Source: Rhynchopus sp. YZ270_cl-10 (lineage: Eukaryota > Euglenozoa > Diplonemea > Diplonemida > Diplonemidae). Taken from it: a DNA stretch of 64,000 bases. The stretch covers positions 124,001 to 188,000 of the forward strand of contig OZ037879.1 in the NCBI GenBank assembly GCA_964035575.1, read 5' to 3'. Below the pieces are notes generated by a model. That model saw only the letters and a program-made list of their open reading frames with translations. It made no database searches and was not told where the DNA came from. Positions 1 through 10,569 of the stretch are shown in pieces (position 1 is the first letter of the stretch; every line of letters starts with the position of its first letter). Both the position numbers and the translations under genes were made by a program.

Positions 1-219
1 GTACCCAGTACCCAGTACCCAGTACCCAGTACCCAGTACCCAGTACCCAGTACCCAGTACCCAGTACCCAGTACCCAGTACCCAGTACCCAGTACCCAGT
101 ACCCAGTACCCAGTACCCAGTACCCAGTACCCAGTACCCAGTACCCAGTACCCAGTACCCAGTACCCAGTACCCAGTACCCAGTACCCAGTACCCAGTAC
201 CCAGTACCCAGTACCCAGT
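1..219. repeat. GTACCCA tandem array (7-bp unit)
   Basis: Uninterrupted 7-bp repeat of GTACCCA that begins before the window and stops at about 219. The same unit recurs inside the triple array at 17.9-18.1 kb. Confidence 0.97.
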
Positions 220-239
220 GTCTTCGAGAACCTAAAAAT

Positions 240-480
240 GCGTTTTGTTGAAATTTTCTGGCTTTTTCTGAACTTTTCCCAGCTACTTTTCTGGTCGTAG
301 CCGACTTTTCTGATCGAGTAGCTATTTTCACTTTTCTGGTGTATGAGTAGGTTTTCTGGGTGGGAGACTGGATTCTGGGTACAGTGGTGTGTCTGGGCAC
401 CCAGGCACCTGGGTACTGGTGTATTTTCGGCCCAGGTACCCCGGTACACGGTACACTGGTGTACAAGGAAAAAAGTCGTG
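240..480. repeat. Dispersed repeat next to GTAC array, copy 1
   Basis: About 200 bases (TTTTCTGG-rich, then GTGTGTCTGGGCACC and CGGCCCAGGTACC) that recur at 18905-19140, which also lies just beyond a GTAC-type array. No coding potential seen. Confidence 0.75.
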
Positions 481-838
481 AAAAAAGCAACCACAGCTCC
501 ACATGACAAACACGAAAGTGTCCAGTCACGTGGGGCATTCATGCACTGAGGAGATAATGATCCAACAATTTACAAGAAAGATTACTTAACCTACTGCTGG
601 AAATTGCCAGGTCGTAGTAACACACAAAGTGCGCCTCCGTTCGGGAATACCGGATATTCTAGAGACCAAAAAGGCCTCAAGAATATCTTCCGCTGGTCAA
701 GGTATAACCGAGTGAACGGCCCAAGACCCCCGTGGAGAAGTTAAATGTTGTAATGCTATCAAGTACAAACTGCGACCACTGTCTTACCCTCCTCAATGCA
801 TGGTGGAAGATGTCTTTCACAACAAATATCCTGTACAC
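480..838 (-). repeat. Partial copy of the 1.3-kb dispersed repeat R (reverse)
   Basis: Reverse-complement match to the 3' part of the repeat copies at 40.3-41.6 kb and 60.5-61.8 kb, including GGTTAAGTAATC and CCGGAAGATATTCTTG in reverse. It is followed by a few GGTACACA-like units. Non-coding. Confidence 0.8.
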
Positions 839-1014
839 AGGTACACAGATACACAGGTACACAGGTAAAACCCGTGTGTGTGAAAGTTAAAAATAGCTAT
901 ATTTGCATTTTTCGCCCAGCATTGAGGACACATAGGCCCACCAAGGGCAATTTTGTGATGTCAAAAAAAAATTTTTTTCGGCCCAAAAATTGACTTGTTT
1001 TCGGTAAAACCCAC

Positions 1015-1260
1015 TAAAAATTGTGGTACTCTAAACTGCGTTTTAGACCCCCACAGATGCTCAAAAGTGCCAAATTTTGCTTTTAATGGCCTCAAATCGT
1101 CGAAATTAGCCCTAAACGGGGGCAAAAAAAAATTTTCGAGAGTCCCTTTCCCTGGGAGGCTCCGTAATTACGTACCCTAGGGTCCGTAATTACGGACCCT
1201 AGGGTACGTAATTACGGACCCTAGGGTCCGTAATTACGTACCCTAGGGTACGTAATGACA
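1015..1260. repeat. Repeat end followed by nested TAATTA palindromes
   Basis: 1021-1160 is a copy of a terminal sequence (CCACAGATGCTCAAAAGTG, ending GAGAGTCCCTTTCCCTGG) also present at 37925, 38325 and, inverted, 39060-39215. It leads into tandem palindromes of the type GGTCCGTAATTACGGACC alternating with CCTAGG. Confidence 0.75.
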
Positions 1261-1395
1261 CTCCGTAAAGAGGGAGTGTCCTAACATGCCGTTTTACGGA
1301 CCCTCGGGGTGTGCGGACCCCGCCGTGTGGGTGAAAATAAAGGGAGGTGTGGGGGGGGGGGGGGGGGGTAGGGGGTGCGACTCCCGTACAAAATT

Positions 1396-2532
1396 TTCTC
1401 ACTAAAATTCCTCACGGTATTTCTGGCCATTTCCAGGCCACCTCTGGTCGGAAACCCCCCCAGAAATGGGTCAGAAACACCCTGTGACCCGAAAATTCAT
1501 GATTAGGGCGACCCAGAATATGATAAAATGCAAAAAAATAGTGAAAAAGTGGCTTTTTGACGGTTTTGGCCATGTTGGGCAAAATGGCCATTTTTGGTGA
1601 AAAAAGTCAAAAAAACAGCAAAATTTCGACATCATGACAGCTGCTTGGGCACCAAACTGCCCCAGGGAGGTCCTGTGAGTCCATTCCGACCTGTTTTGGG
1701 CACTTTGGGTACTTTTTTTGGCCGTTTTTTGGTGTTTTTATGGTAAAAAACGTCCTATGATAGTCCTATACTAATCGCAAGACGCCGTTTGTACCACAGT
1801 CTGGACCAATATGGGGGCCCACAAATGGGTGAAAACCCCCGAAAAAGCACTCTGGGAACCCAGATAGTGCCAAATATCCACCAGAAACCCACCCAAACAC
1901 CGCAAAAACACCACAGAAAATCGTCTTGAAAAACACACTTTTTTCAAAAAGGTCATTATGGAGCCTGTCTGACAACCTTTTTGAAAAAAGTGTGTTTTTC
2001 AAGACGATTTTCTGTGGTGTTTTTGCGGTGTTTGGGTGGGTTTCTGGTGGATATTTGGCACTATCTGGGTTCCCAGAGTGCTTTTTCGGGGGTTTTCACC
2101 CATTTGTGGGCCCCCATATTGGTCCAGACTGTGGTACAAACGGCGTCTTGCGATTAGTATAGGACTATCATAGGACGTTTTTTACCATAAAAACACCAAA
2201 AAACGGCCAAAAAAAGTACCCAAAGTGCCCAAAACAGGTCGGAATGGACTCACAGGACCTCCCTGGGGTAGTTTGGTGCCCAAGCAGCTGTCATGATGTC
2301 GAAATTTTGCTGTTTTTTTGACTTTTTTCACCAAAAATGGCCATTTTGCCCAACATGGCCAAAACCGTCAAAAAGCCACTTTTTCACTATTTTTTTGCAT
2401 TTTATCATATTCTGGGTCGCCCTAATCATGAATTTTCGGGTCACAGGGTGGTTCTGACCCATTTCTGGGGGGGTTTCCGACCAGAGGTGGCCTGGAAATG
2501 GCCAGAAATACCGTGAGGAATTTTAGTGAGAA
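1396..2532. mobile_element. Foldback element 1 (near-perfect 1.14-kb inverted repeat)
   Basis: The left arm (1396-1953) and right arm (1975-2532) are almost identical reverse complements around a loop of about 21 bases centred on 1964. G tracts flank it at about 1351-1367 and 2572-2584, and CCTAGG motifs lie outside. Short open frames in the arms are mirror copies and not evidence of a gene. It may be a foldback transposon or a recent inverted duplication. A chimeric assembly join is the alternative. Confidence 0.85.
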
Positions 2533-2650
2533 TTGCTCCCGGCTATAAAACGGTGGAGTCGCTGACCCTAGGGGGGGGGGGGGGTGCTTTTTGGTTTAGT
2601 ATTTTTTTCTCTCATGAGAATTGAAAAAAGAAAAAAGAAGAAAAAAGAGA

Positions 2651-2690
2651 AAAGTTTATGAGATGAACCTAAGTCTCTGCTTAGTCACCT
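2651..2690 (+). repeat. TTTATAAGATGA/CTTAGTCACCT hairpin motif, copy A
   Basis: AAAGTTTATGAGATGAACC, then a stem CTAAG with 6-base loop and CTTAG, then TCACCT. One of about ten related copies in the window (see findings). Confidence 0.7.
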
Positions 2691-3055
2691 AAAAAAGGGG
2701 GATAAAAAAAAGGGGGGATGGTTGGCCCTCTGTTCTCTGGTTTTATGCTTTTTTTTTTGTTGTTGTCGTTGCAAAAGAGTAAGGACGGAGCAGATTGCTT
2801 CTGACTTTATTTTTTTTGAGTATCTGGACTTACTATCTCAAGGTCTCTTGTGGCTAACACTCCTTTTTGTGGAAACAGGGGAAAAAAAGGGCGGGTAAAA
2901 ATGTTAATTTTCTGGTTTCGGCGATCCTTGACCAGGATTCCGGCCCAATGAAAAAAAAGGGGAGGGAATGGATTTTTGGGGGGTTTCATTCTTTGGGAAA
3001 GGCTCAGATAAGGCAAAAATGGGTATATTTGAGTGGAGGACGAAATGAAAAGAAA

Positions 3056-3102
3056 AAAGTTTATAAGATGAACCTTAAGCGTCATTGCTTAAGACATCCC
3101 TG
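3056..3102 (+). repeat. TTTATAAGATGA hairpin motif, copy B
   Basis: AAGTTTATAAGATGAACC followed by the hairpin CTTAAG with 8-base loop and CTTAAG. The TCACCT tail is changed to ACATCCCT. Confidence 0.65.
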
Positions 3103-3207
3103 TCAAAAACTGCGGGGGTGGTATCCTTCTTGGGCCGTAACGTTCAATAAAAAATAAAAATACATTTTTCTTTGTATTTATTTGCTTCCTTGGGGGAGGG
3201 TGGGGGG

Positions 3208-3482
3208 CAGTGTTCATTATTACGAATCAATACCGCGACGGTGAAGTAACGGGTGTTACAAGTGGAGTTACATGTAACCCACTTAACGTTACAAGTGGGT
3301 TACATGTAATGTTACATGTACCACCACGAAAAGCCACTGAACTTCACCTAATTTCAGGCAAAATCAGGTGGTGGTACATGTACCCACATGTAACCCACTT
3401 GTAACGGTTTTTCACTTGTAACGTTACGAGTAACTTCACTTGTAATGTAACATACTTCACCGTCGTGTATTTTAGAACACTG
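3208..3482. mobile_element. MITE with CAGTGTTC ends and GTTACAAGTG repeats
   Basis: Ends are CAGTGTTC at 3208 and GAACACTG at 3482, with a second inverted pair CGACGGTGAAGTA inside them. The interior is built of short inverted TTACAAGTG/CACTTGTAA units. The flanks are G runs, so an 8-bp duplication cannot be proved. The CAGTG terminus is of hAT type. Relatives lie at 19980-20270. Confidence 0.7.
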
Positions 3483-4250
3483 GGGGGGGGGGGGGGGGGG
3501 ATGAACGTTGTGTGTTGAAAGCATCTGTTTTGAGTAACTCCGTGAGTGAACTGTGTATCGGGCCTGCCAGGATCGCGCTGTGTAAACTTTGTTAGCGTAC
3601 ACGGATCCTCGCAGTATGTATGGAGTAGGGGGGGCTCATAGTTGGCCGGCAAAAGCAAAAATATGCAGTTTTTCACAAAAAAAAATATCATTATGGAGGG
3701 AGTCAAAAAAGGGGATCACGAACATTTTTTTTTTTTTTTGAAAAGTGCTCAAAAAAAAAAAAAGAAGAAAAACGAGCCATCTCCATCTCACAATACCTGA
3801 ACTTCCACGTGTAACCGTCACAAAAAAGGACGACACCTTTCACATTGGAGAGGCTGAAAAGTGCAAGCACTTGGACGCAGTCATCTGGGGAAAAATACAA
3901 AATTGTAATAACAGACGAATGGGCACACTCATCTGAGAACAAACCTGCTTGCTCCACCATTCGCGGTACTTTTTTATAAATATTACAAAGGTCAGGTACA
4001 TTCGCAATCACACCACACAATTGTGTAAAGAAAAGAAGACGAATGATCGCCCAAGAACTGGAAAGGGAGAGAACAAAAAAAAAAAATTGTAAATCTTGTT
4101 GGTTTTCGAAAAAGAAAAGAAAAAGTACACAAAAAAATTAAACAAAAATAGAACGCAAAAAAATAGAACCAGCCCTGCCCAGTGGAAAAATAAATGATTC
4201 AGATATATTTTTTGCAAGAAAGATGGGTCCATTATCATCTCCTCTTTGGG
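3483..4250. other. Spacer, no gene seen
   Basis: A and T homopolymers with no open frame that looks like protein. A stretch of mixed composition at about 3770-4010 has no recognisable product. Confidence 0.4.
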
Positions 4251-4252
4251 GG

Positions 4253-4343
4253 GCACAGCAGAGAATAAGACTCGGGGACCCGGGACCAGGACCGGGACCT
4301 GGACCCAGGGACCGGGGACCCAGCTTATTCTCTGCTGTGTGGG
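4253..4343. repeat. 90-bp hairpin with CACAGCAGAGAATAAG arms
   Basis: Arms CACAGCAGAGAATAAG and its reverse complement enclose a GGGACC-rich centre. G tracts lie on both sides. Related AGAATAA/GGGTCCC text occurs at about 44330-44360. Confidence 0.7.
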
Positions 4344-5500
4344 GGGAGGGGAAGGGGGTGGTAATGGGGCACAATGACCATGTACCCCGGTAACATGCTC
4401 AACAACATGCTATTCGTATGTTACTTTGAAATGCTTGTCAGAACATTCTTTTTTACATGTTTTTACGTACATTTTTTTTTAATGCAAAAAGCCTGTTACT
4501 TTGTGAGTTATAGCACCTGTCACTCGGGTTACTTGGTCACTGTGTGGTTTGGAGCTGCATGCTCACCACATTTCTGTGAACCCTTCTTTTAGAAGAAGGA
4601 AGAAAAAAAAAGGGGGGGGGGGGGGGAGAAAACACACGCACGTCTTCCTATTACGCTAGCTCCTTGAGGGGAGTGGCAATGGGGCTGGCTTCTGCCAATC
4701 GGTCAAACCGGAGGCGTTTTGTTTATAAGCACGTATTAAAAGAAGTTGGCGAAAAAGACCTGCCATCTTAAACACCAACACTTTTTTCCCAGACCCACCC
4801 TGGTAAGGGGACTTTTCAAAATTTTCAAAAAAAAAAAGAAAAAAAAAAAAAAAAAAAATGGGGAGTGGATCCCCGAGTGTACTGCCACAAGTATATACTA
4901 TGGCGTGGAACGACGTTGAAGAAGGGAAGGGGGGCCATGGGAGAGGGACATCGCACAAGGGGGAATTTCAAAATGGGAAATGGCGGAAAGAAAACCTTTT
5001 TTTATAGTTTCGTATACTTTCCAAAGAAGAAAGAAAACTTGAAAAAAAAAGGACGGAACGTGCGTTCAAAATGACAAAAGAAACAATTGACCACAATAAT
5101 AATAAAAAACACAAATGTGTGTGTGTGTAGTGCCGAAGTACCGTAGATCGGAACCTAAGCCCAGAATGTGAGTGTGGGGGTAGTGATTTGGGATTTGCCC
5201 TGGGGGTGAATTTGACATATTATTTTGTGTATGGTGTGTGTACGCATCTCGGCACCCACGTTGGATAAAGGCGAAATCCAAAAAAAAAAAAAAAAAATAC
5301 AAAGAAAAAAAAAAATTACGTGCTTCCTCACGTGAGGCTGCGCGGAACCAATAGTCAGGGTGTCCCCTTTTATCAAGGGCACACCTGCCACATAGTGAGG
5401 GGAGATGTGCGCTGTCTGTGTAATCCCCTAGTGTCAAAGATTCAGGGCTGCTGTCCGGATCTCCAGTTGGTTTTTTGGAAATTCAACAAAAACAAAAGAA
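4344..5500. other. Spacer, no gene seen
   Basis: Low-complexity A, T and G runs. No motif-bearing open frame on either strand. Confidence 0.4.
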
Positions 5501-5537
5501 AAGCTTCGCATCCTAAGCATCTCACGCTTAGCCACCT
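5501..5537 (+). repeat. CTTAGTCACCT-type hairpin motif, copy C
   Basis: CTAAG, 8-base loop, CTTAG, then CCACCT. The upstream TTTATAAGATGA half is not recognisable. Confidence 0.6.
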
Positions 5538-5816
5538 CAGAAAAATACCCCATTTATGTTCAATTCAGGAGAGAACATAATACAAGAACAACAAGTAATT
5601 GCTGTCAGAAGAAAAAAATGGGGGTATGGATATGGGGGAGGCTCGATAACCATTTCGATGTCTGACCACTAAAATTTTGGAAAATATGAGCCCGGTCACT
5701 ATATAGGTCGGGCCCATTGGGCCCATTTTTGGCCAAAAATTTCCCCACGACGAGAAACCGTAATCTCTATAATCTCTGTATAAGCTGGACACAATTAGTT
5801 GAGAAGAAGAAGAATA

Positions 5817-6828
5817 CAGTGTGTCCCAGAATTAATGTCACCTGGCGACATTTTTGAAAAAAATGCAAAAGTGGACAAATTTCGTGACATTTTGACCTTG
5901 TCGTGAATAAAAAGTGTGTAGGGGGTGAAATATTTACATTGCAAGTACCCTTTTTGGCAAAAAAGGGTCTACAACAAAAAAAAGTGAAGTGGATAGTGGA
6001 TAGTGTAAATGACTCTAGGACGCAGGCACGTAATGAAGTAAAAAACACATAGGCGTGCACAAAATCAAGTAGAACATGTATTAATATTTTGTGTGCATCC
6101 CCTCGGACTGGCGAACTGCCTCTAGGCGTCGTGGCATTGACTCGATGTCCCCTGCAACGAAGCTCGTGTCCATCTTTGACCATTCTTTGTTGATGATACG
6201 TTTAAGTGTCGCCACGTCTTTGGGCTCCCTTTCGTTGACTGCAGTCTGCAGCTTGGCCCACAGGTTTTCAATAGGATTGAGGGGAGTTTCAGGGGAGTTT
6301 CCTGGCCAGTCTTCTTTGGGTAGGAACGAAAAAGGCTGTGTGGAGAGGAAGGCTTGAGTAGTGTTGGCAGTATGACAGGGAGCCCTATCCTGCTGAAAGA
6401 TGTAGCTCCTGTCAGGAAGGAGTTCTTTTATCTCTTTGAGGGCTTTCTGCAACAGTGTCCGGTACTTCTCCGCATTGAGCGATCCCTCGAAGAAGTAGAG
6501 CTTAGTCTTACCGCTGGTCGTGATCCTTTTTGCCCACCCCAAATGCGTGAAGCTTCTGGGTAGACCTGACCTTATCAACGGGCGGAGGCGGCTATGTGTT
6601 TTTTACTTCATTACGTGCCTGCGTCCTAGAGTCATTTACACTATCCACTATCCACTTCACTTTTTTTTGTTGTAGACCCTTTTTTGCCAAAAAGGGTACT
6701 TGCAATGTAAATATTTCACCCCCTACACACTTTTTATTCACGACAAGGTCAAAATGTCACGAAATTTGTCCACTTTTGCATTTTTTTTCAAAAATGTCGC
6801 CAGGTGACATTAATTCTGGGACACACTG
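5817..6828 (-). mobile_element. Tc1-like DNA transposon, internally truncated, with 236-bp TIRs
   Basis: TA dinucleotides at 5815-5816 and 6829-6830 flank ends reading CAGTGTGTCCCAGAATT. The arms 5817-6052 and 6592-6828 are near-identical inverted repeats, far longer than the 20-50 bp usual for Tc1. The only coding piece is the C-terminal part of a transposase on the minus strand. With arms intact but the coding part cut down, this copy is non-autonomous. Confidence 0.95.
6081..6578 (-). pseudogene. Tc1/mariner transposase, C-terminal half only
   Basis: About 165 codons. The catalytic core is represented by YIFQQDRAPCHTA (second Asp) and NPIENLW (final Glu), with 39 residues between them by my count, against 34 in classical Tc1. 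The extra length includes the ETP of NSPETPLNPIEN. KLYFFEGSLNAEKY upstream is typical of the region before the second Asp. The DNA-binding half and the first catalytic Asp are missing, and the open frame has no ATG at its start (TTG at 6578). A whole Tc1 transposase is about 340 residues. Confidence 0.92.
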
Positions 6829-7904
6829 TACATGGCAGTTTTTGATGCACTTCCGACAGGCACCTCCGACACGTACGATGCCAGCCAGTTACTAGAAGGT
6901 GTAAAAAGTCAATTTGACATTCATAAAAAGAGAAAAGTTGTGAGATGAGCCTCACTGAAAAAATTCTGGAAAAATCCCCCCCAAAAAAAAAGAAGAAAAA
7001 TTATGAAAACACCTCAAAAGGATGTTCCCCGCAGTACCCATGCCTTGTATTACAAAAATGAAAAAGAAAACGCCTTGATTCTCGAGCTTTTCTACCATGA
7101 ATTCATTGAACGCATCCCCCAAGCAAAGGGCAATGAAAGGAAACAATGAACGTTGCAAGACAGAAACAGAGACAGTATTTATTTTTCCAGAATTACACAT
7201 ACGATCACACAATCATTCATTGAAAAGAGCCGCTAAAGGGTTCCTTCCGGTGTATATTATTTCCTGACAACTGCTGTGTTGTTGTCTGCGAAAAATAAAA
7301 AAAAAAAACCCCCCCCCCCGACCCCCCTCTGCTCAGGAGAACAGAACGCTGACCCATTTTTTTGTGTATTCCAAGTAACAAAGAAAGAGAGAGAGATAGA
7401 TTCATATACTTTCAATTCACAGAATTGAAAGTATATGAGAGAAAAAAAAAATAAGGTACAGAGAGAGGGACTGAAGCCTAATATTCGTGCTTCGTCAACT
7501 TTTTTCAAAAAAAGAAGAAAAAAATGAAAACGATCAGACACCACGCCGCCTCCATTTTGTGGACTTCCATCTCCCTGTCTCTCCGTCGAGAGGCTTTGGT
7601 TTGTAAAACGTTTTCAAGCCGTTTAATAAAAGAAAATATGTGAAATGAAGAAGTTGAAACATACAGAAAACAAAAACTCTGAACTCCCATAAGCCGCACC
7701 CGCATCAGTGTCACTGGGGCAACTACAAGAAATTTTTGCAAAAAAAAAAAAAAAAAAAAAAAAAAAACAAGAAATGAATTACGCACAGCCACAACACCAG
7801 GGGTGCGATATACCCCGCACACCCTGGAGCCTAGGGAGAGGAGAGCGGACAGAAATAGCTCAACAACGCTTTCGAAAAAAAAAAATTTCTTCAAAAAATA
7901 CAAA
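6829..7904. other. Downstream spacer of the PP2C gene
   Basis: Rich in A and T runs (for example a 26-base A run at about 7740). Holds a weak copy of the GAGATGAGCC motif at 6931-6956. No gene seen. Transcription from the PP2C gene would run into this stretch. Confidence 0.4.
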
Positions 7905-9686
7905 CTATTCCGCTGTCTTACCCGCCCGCTCTTCTCTCTGCACTGCTTGGCTCTGCATCCACTCCTCCACTGAGGCTATGTGCAGCACTACCACCGACAC
8001 ATTGTCGCGGGTCCCCTTTTCGACTGCTTCCTGGATCAGATTGAGGGCGAGACTTGGCTCAGATGCGCATTCTGATGATACGGACTGCACAGACCCTGAA
8101 TCGCACAGGGGGTCATCCGAGACGATATCGAGGAAGTCTGGTTGGGTGGGCACTGTGTCGACCAGGCCCCATTGCGTGCGCACCACCTCTGCGACCTCGT
8201 CTGGTGTCATCACATCCCATAGACCGTCCGAGGCGAGAACAACGAATTCAAATCTCTGAGCCAGCTGCGGCACCGACACAACGTAGGGTTCGTGCCCAAC
8301 GTGCTTGCACTGCAGCAGACCGAGATTGCGTGTGACACAGCAGAGTCCGTCCACCCTAGCCACGCCTCTCGTCTTGGTCACCTCACCGCCCCGCTCCTGG
8401 ACGAGGTGGCGTTCGCTCTCGATGCCGACGTGGTGCAGCTCTGTGAGGATTTCGGTGCGCCCGTCGCTGGTGATGCCGATGGCTTGGGAGTCGCCGAGAT
8501 TCGCGATGGAAAGTGTGTTGTTTTGGATGGTACACATGGTCGCAGTCGTGCCTGACGGTGAATGCGTTGTTTTATAACGTTCTGCGAGGTACTCTTGCAT
8601 GTCGTGCAGCGCGCTTCGCAGGGCTGCCTCAGGTTCGGACTTCGCTAGATGCGCTGCTACGAGGTTCGGCAGCATTGCATTACAGGTCCCTGCAGTGTCT
8701 GCCCCACCGTGCCCATCCAACACACAGGCAACAAGCGTTTCCTTTGCAGTGTCGCCAAAAAAGCTTGCCAAGGGGACAACAAAGGCACGGTCCTCATTCC
8801 CAGGCTTCCCCGCTGCGAGGGAGTGGATCGAGACAAAGAGGGAGCGAGGGTGGACCACATCAACGACCGCCGCGCGCAGGCGTCTCATACTGTCCATCCC
8901 TGAGAGCAGCTCGAAGGTACCCAATTCAGACTTTTTGAGCACAGTGTCGTTCAGAACGTCTAGCGCTATGGTGCGCACTGCAGAGAGCGTTTTGCGATCA
9001 AGGTTGTGCCCATGGATGTGCAGGCGGAAGGGAAGGACGTAGAAGAAGATGTGCGCAAGGTACCATTCGTGGAGGCGCGAGATGGGGAAGTGCTGGAGGT
9101 TCTTCGGGCGCTGTATGCAGACAGGGCTGTCGGGGAAGGGGTCGTCGTCCACATCGGCTTTGAACAGCGGGGAGACTATTTGAGGCGCGTCTCTGTTCTT
9201 CTCGAGATCCACAGCCTCCGTGGTAGGTGCTGGAAGCTGGATGTCGCCATGCTTGCTCGCAAACTGCCCCTCATCGCCAAAGGCCCGCGACCGCCGTTTC
9301 GCCAACGCGCTGGTCGGAGCCAGCGGCTTCTTGCTTGCGTCGTTCTCATTCGTTTCCGAATCCGGTTCTCTTGAATCCGTCTTGTCAGTCGGGCTGTTTG
9401 TGTTGTCCAATATCTCACTCTTTGCACTAATCGTGGAGAGTGGCCGTGTGGTTGACATAGGTGCGTGGATTACCTCTATGTCTTTTGTTCTGAAAGACCC
9501 GCAAATAGAGTTCGAGGACGCACTGCTCTTGGAGAAGGAGGCCCGCGGGGTGTCGACACGTCGGCCTGCGTCGGTGGGGTTGGGGGTGGGGTCTGAAGGA
9601 CAGATCGCTCTCTCGTTTGTATCCAGCGCGTTGCAAAGCGAGATCTGACGTGACAATCGAGGTGGCGGCGGTCGCGGCTCGCACAT
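7905..9686 (-). CDS. PP2C-family (PPM) Ser/Thr protein phosphatase
   Basis: A 593-residue protein. The catalytic domain spans about residues 225-580. GNEDRAF (Asp about 299), LDGHGGADTAG (Asp about 324), SGTTA (about 378), NLGDSQA (about 399), SDGLWDV (Asp about 487) and TRDNVS (Asp about 561) supply the metal-binding Asp set and the standard PPM blocks, so an active Mg/Mn-dependent phosphatase is likely. The first 200 or so residues are Ser/Thr/Pro-rich and look disordered. It has no membrane segment or signal peptide. The domain carries inserts, for example about 60 residues between SDGLWDV and the last block. The start is the first ATG after a pyrimidine-rich tract ending in CACAG three bases upstream. 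It ends with TAG. It is GC-rich compared with its surroundings and intronless as seen. Substrate unknown. Confidence 0.96.
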   Translation of the reverse strand: MCEPRPPPPRLSRQISLCNALDTNERAICPSDPTPNPTDAGRRVDTPRASFSKSSASSNSICGSFRTKDIEVIHAPMSTTRPLSTISAKSEILDNTNSPTDKTDSREPDSETNENDASKKPLAPTSALAKRRSRAFGDEGQFASKHGDIQLPAPTTEAVDLEKNRDAPQIVSPLFKADVDDDPFPDSPVCIQRPKNLQHFPISRLHEWYLAHIFFYVLPFRLHIHGHNLDRKTLSAVRTIALDVLNDTVLKKSELGTFELLSGMDSMRRLRAAVVDVVHPRSLFVSIHSLAAGKPGNEDRAFVVPLASFFGDTAKETLVACVLDGHGGADTAGTCNAMLPNLVAAHLAKSEPEAALRSALHDMQEYLAERYKTTHSPSGTTATMCTIQNNTLSIANLGDSQAIGITSDGRTEILTELHHVGIESERHLVQERGGEVTKTRGVARVDGLCCVTRNLGLLQCKHVGHEPYVVSVPQLAQRFEFVVLASDGLWDVMTPDEVAEVVRTQWGLVDTVPTQPDFLDIVSDDPLCDSGSVQSVSSECASEPSLALNLIQEAVEKGTRDNVSVVVLHIASVEEWMQSQAVQREERAGKTAE

Positions 9687-9689
9687 ACC

Positions 9690-9712
9690 CTGTGTCCCCG
9701 AAAAAAACAGAA
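9690..9712 (-). promoter_or_regulatory. Splice acceptor just before the PP2C start
   Basis: On the minus strand a T run, GGGGA and CACAG precede GGTATG, leaving three bases between AG and ATG. No upstream coding exon is apparent, so a trans-spliced leader acceptor is the simplest reading. A cis intron in the 5' UTR is the alternative. Confidence 0.5.
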
Positions 9713-9790
9713 CCCCCGAGTGTAAAACCCGGTCTGTTAAACCCCTGGGGTTGGTTGTAAAGAAATTGCAAGAGTGGAGGGTTTTACTCC

Positions 9791-9828
9791 AAAAGTTTAT
9801 AAGATGACCCTCTCGTGCTGAGTCACCT
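9791..9828 (+). repeat. TTTATAAGATGA/GTCACCT motif, copy E
   Basis: AAAAGTTTATAAGATGACC then CTCTCGTG and CTGAGTCACCT. It lies 105-140 bases upstream of the PP2C start, in the opposite orientation to the gene. Confidence 0.7.
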
Positions 9829-9829
9829 C

Positions 9830-10265
9830 GGGAAAAAAAAAAGTCTGGGTTTTTAGGAGACGGGAGGGAGAGAGAAAAAGAGTGTGTGTGGTGTTACAGT
9901 GTAATTTCCCCGCTGGATTTTTCTTTTGGTGTGGTGCGGTGAGCGTGTGGTGTGGGGGGGTCTAGATACGATTAAGGCAGTACAGTTCTTTGTTTGTTAA
10001 TCCTGCTTTATTTGCACAATGCGGGATATTTTTTTTCCCCCCTCCTTTTTTTGCTTTTCCAAATTGGGATGAACGTTAGCTCAAAAATTAGTCTGGGGTA
10101 AGCTTATTTGAGAGCTCCCATTTTGTACATCTAAAGCAAAGGAAAGAAGAGAAACTGTGCACACCTTTGGGGTGAGACACGTGTTGCAATGGATGCCGCA
10201 GACTAAGCCGTTTGGCATCCACTCTTTAAATCAGGTAAGAGAAACGTATATTTCCCCCCTTTTTC
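9830..10265. other. Spacer upstream of PP2C, no gene seen
   Basis: T/G-rich, no convincing open frame. Confidence 0.4.
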
Positions 10266-10269
10266 ATAT

Positions 10270-10311
10270 TGTGGGTGTTATAACGTTATCGATAACGTTA
10301 TAACACCCACA
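10270..10311. repeat. 42-bp perfect palindrome
   Basis: Reads TGTGGGTGTTATAACGTT to the centre ATCGAT and back without mismatch. A related imperfect copy is at 13222-13254 inside the array-bearing cassette. Confidence 0.92.
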
Positions 10312-10537
10312 GTACGTTTTTTTTTTTTTTTTGTGAGAATGAACCCCAAGCCTCCTCTCGCTGTGCGTCGCCTTCAAAGCAATGCGACAATGAAAGGCAC
10401 TCTCTCCGTTAGGCTTTGGAATGGGGGGTGTTTTGTTAAGACATAATCGATGTGGGCGAAAGGAGCAGTGAAAGGGTTGCACGATGCTGCCTGATGACAC
10501 CCCTCCCGAGCTGAGGGAACCAAAACAAAAACAAATT

Positions 10538-10559
10538 TGCTCTCGTGCTTAGTCACCTT
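10538..10559 (+). repeat. CTCGTGCTTAGTCACCT motif, copy F
   Basis: Core of the hairpin motif without the TTTATAAGATGA half. A more diverged candidate lies at 10333-10373 (GAATGAACC ... GTCGCCT). Confidence 0.55.
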
Positions 10560-10569
10560 ATCATATTCG

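Larger units (their letters stand above)
2540..3200. other. AT/G-run spacer with two hairpin-motif copies
   Basis: No gene seen. It holds two copies of the motif AAAGTTTATRAGATGAACC plus a CTTAG-type hairpin (2651-2690 and 3056-3102), embedded in A and G homopolymers. Confidence 0.5.

Noticed and set aside
8054-9648. Several plus-strand frames over the PP2C gene
   Set aside because: GC-rich shadows of the minus-strand gene.
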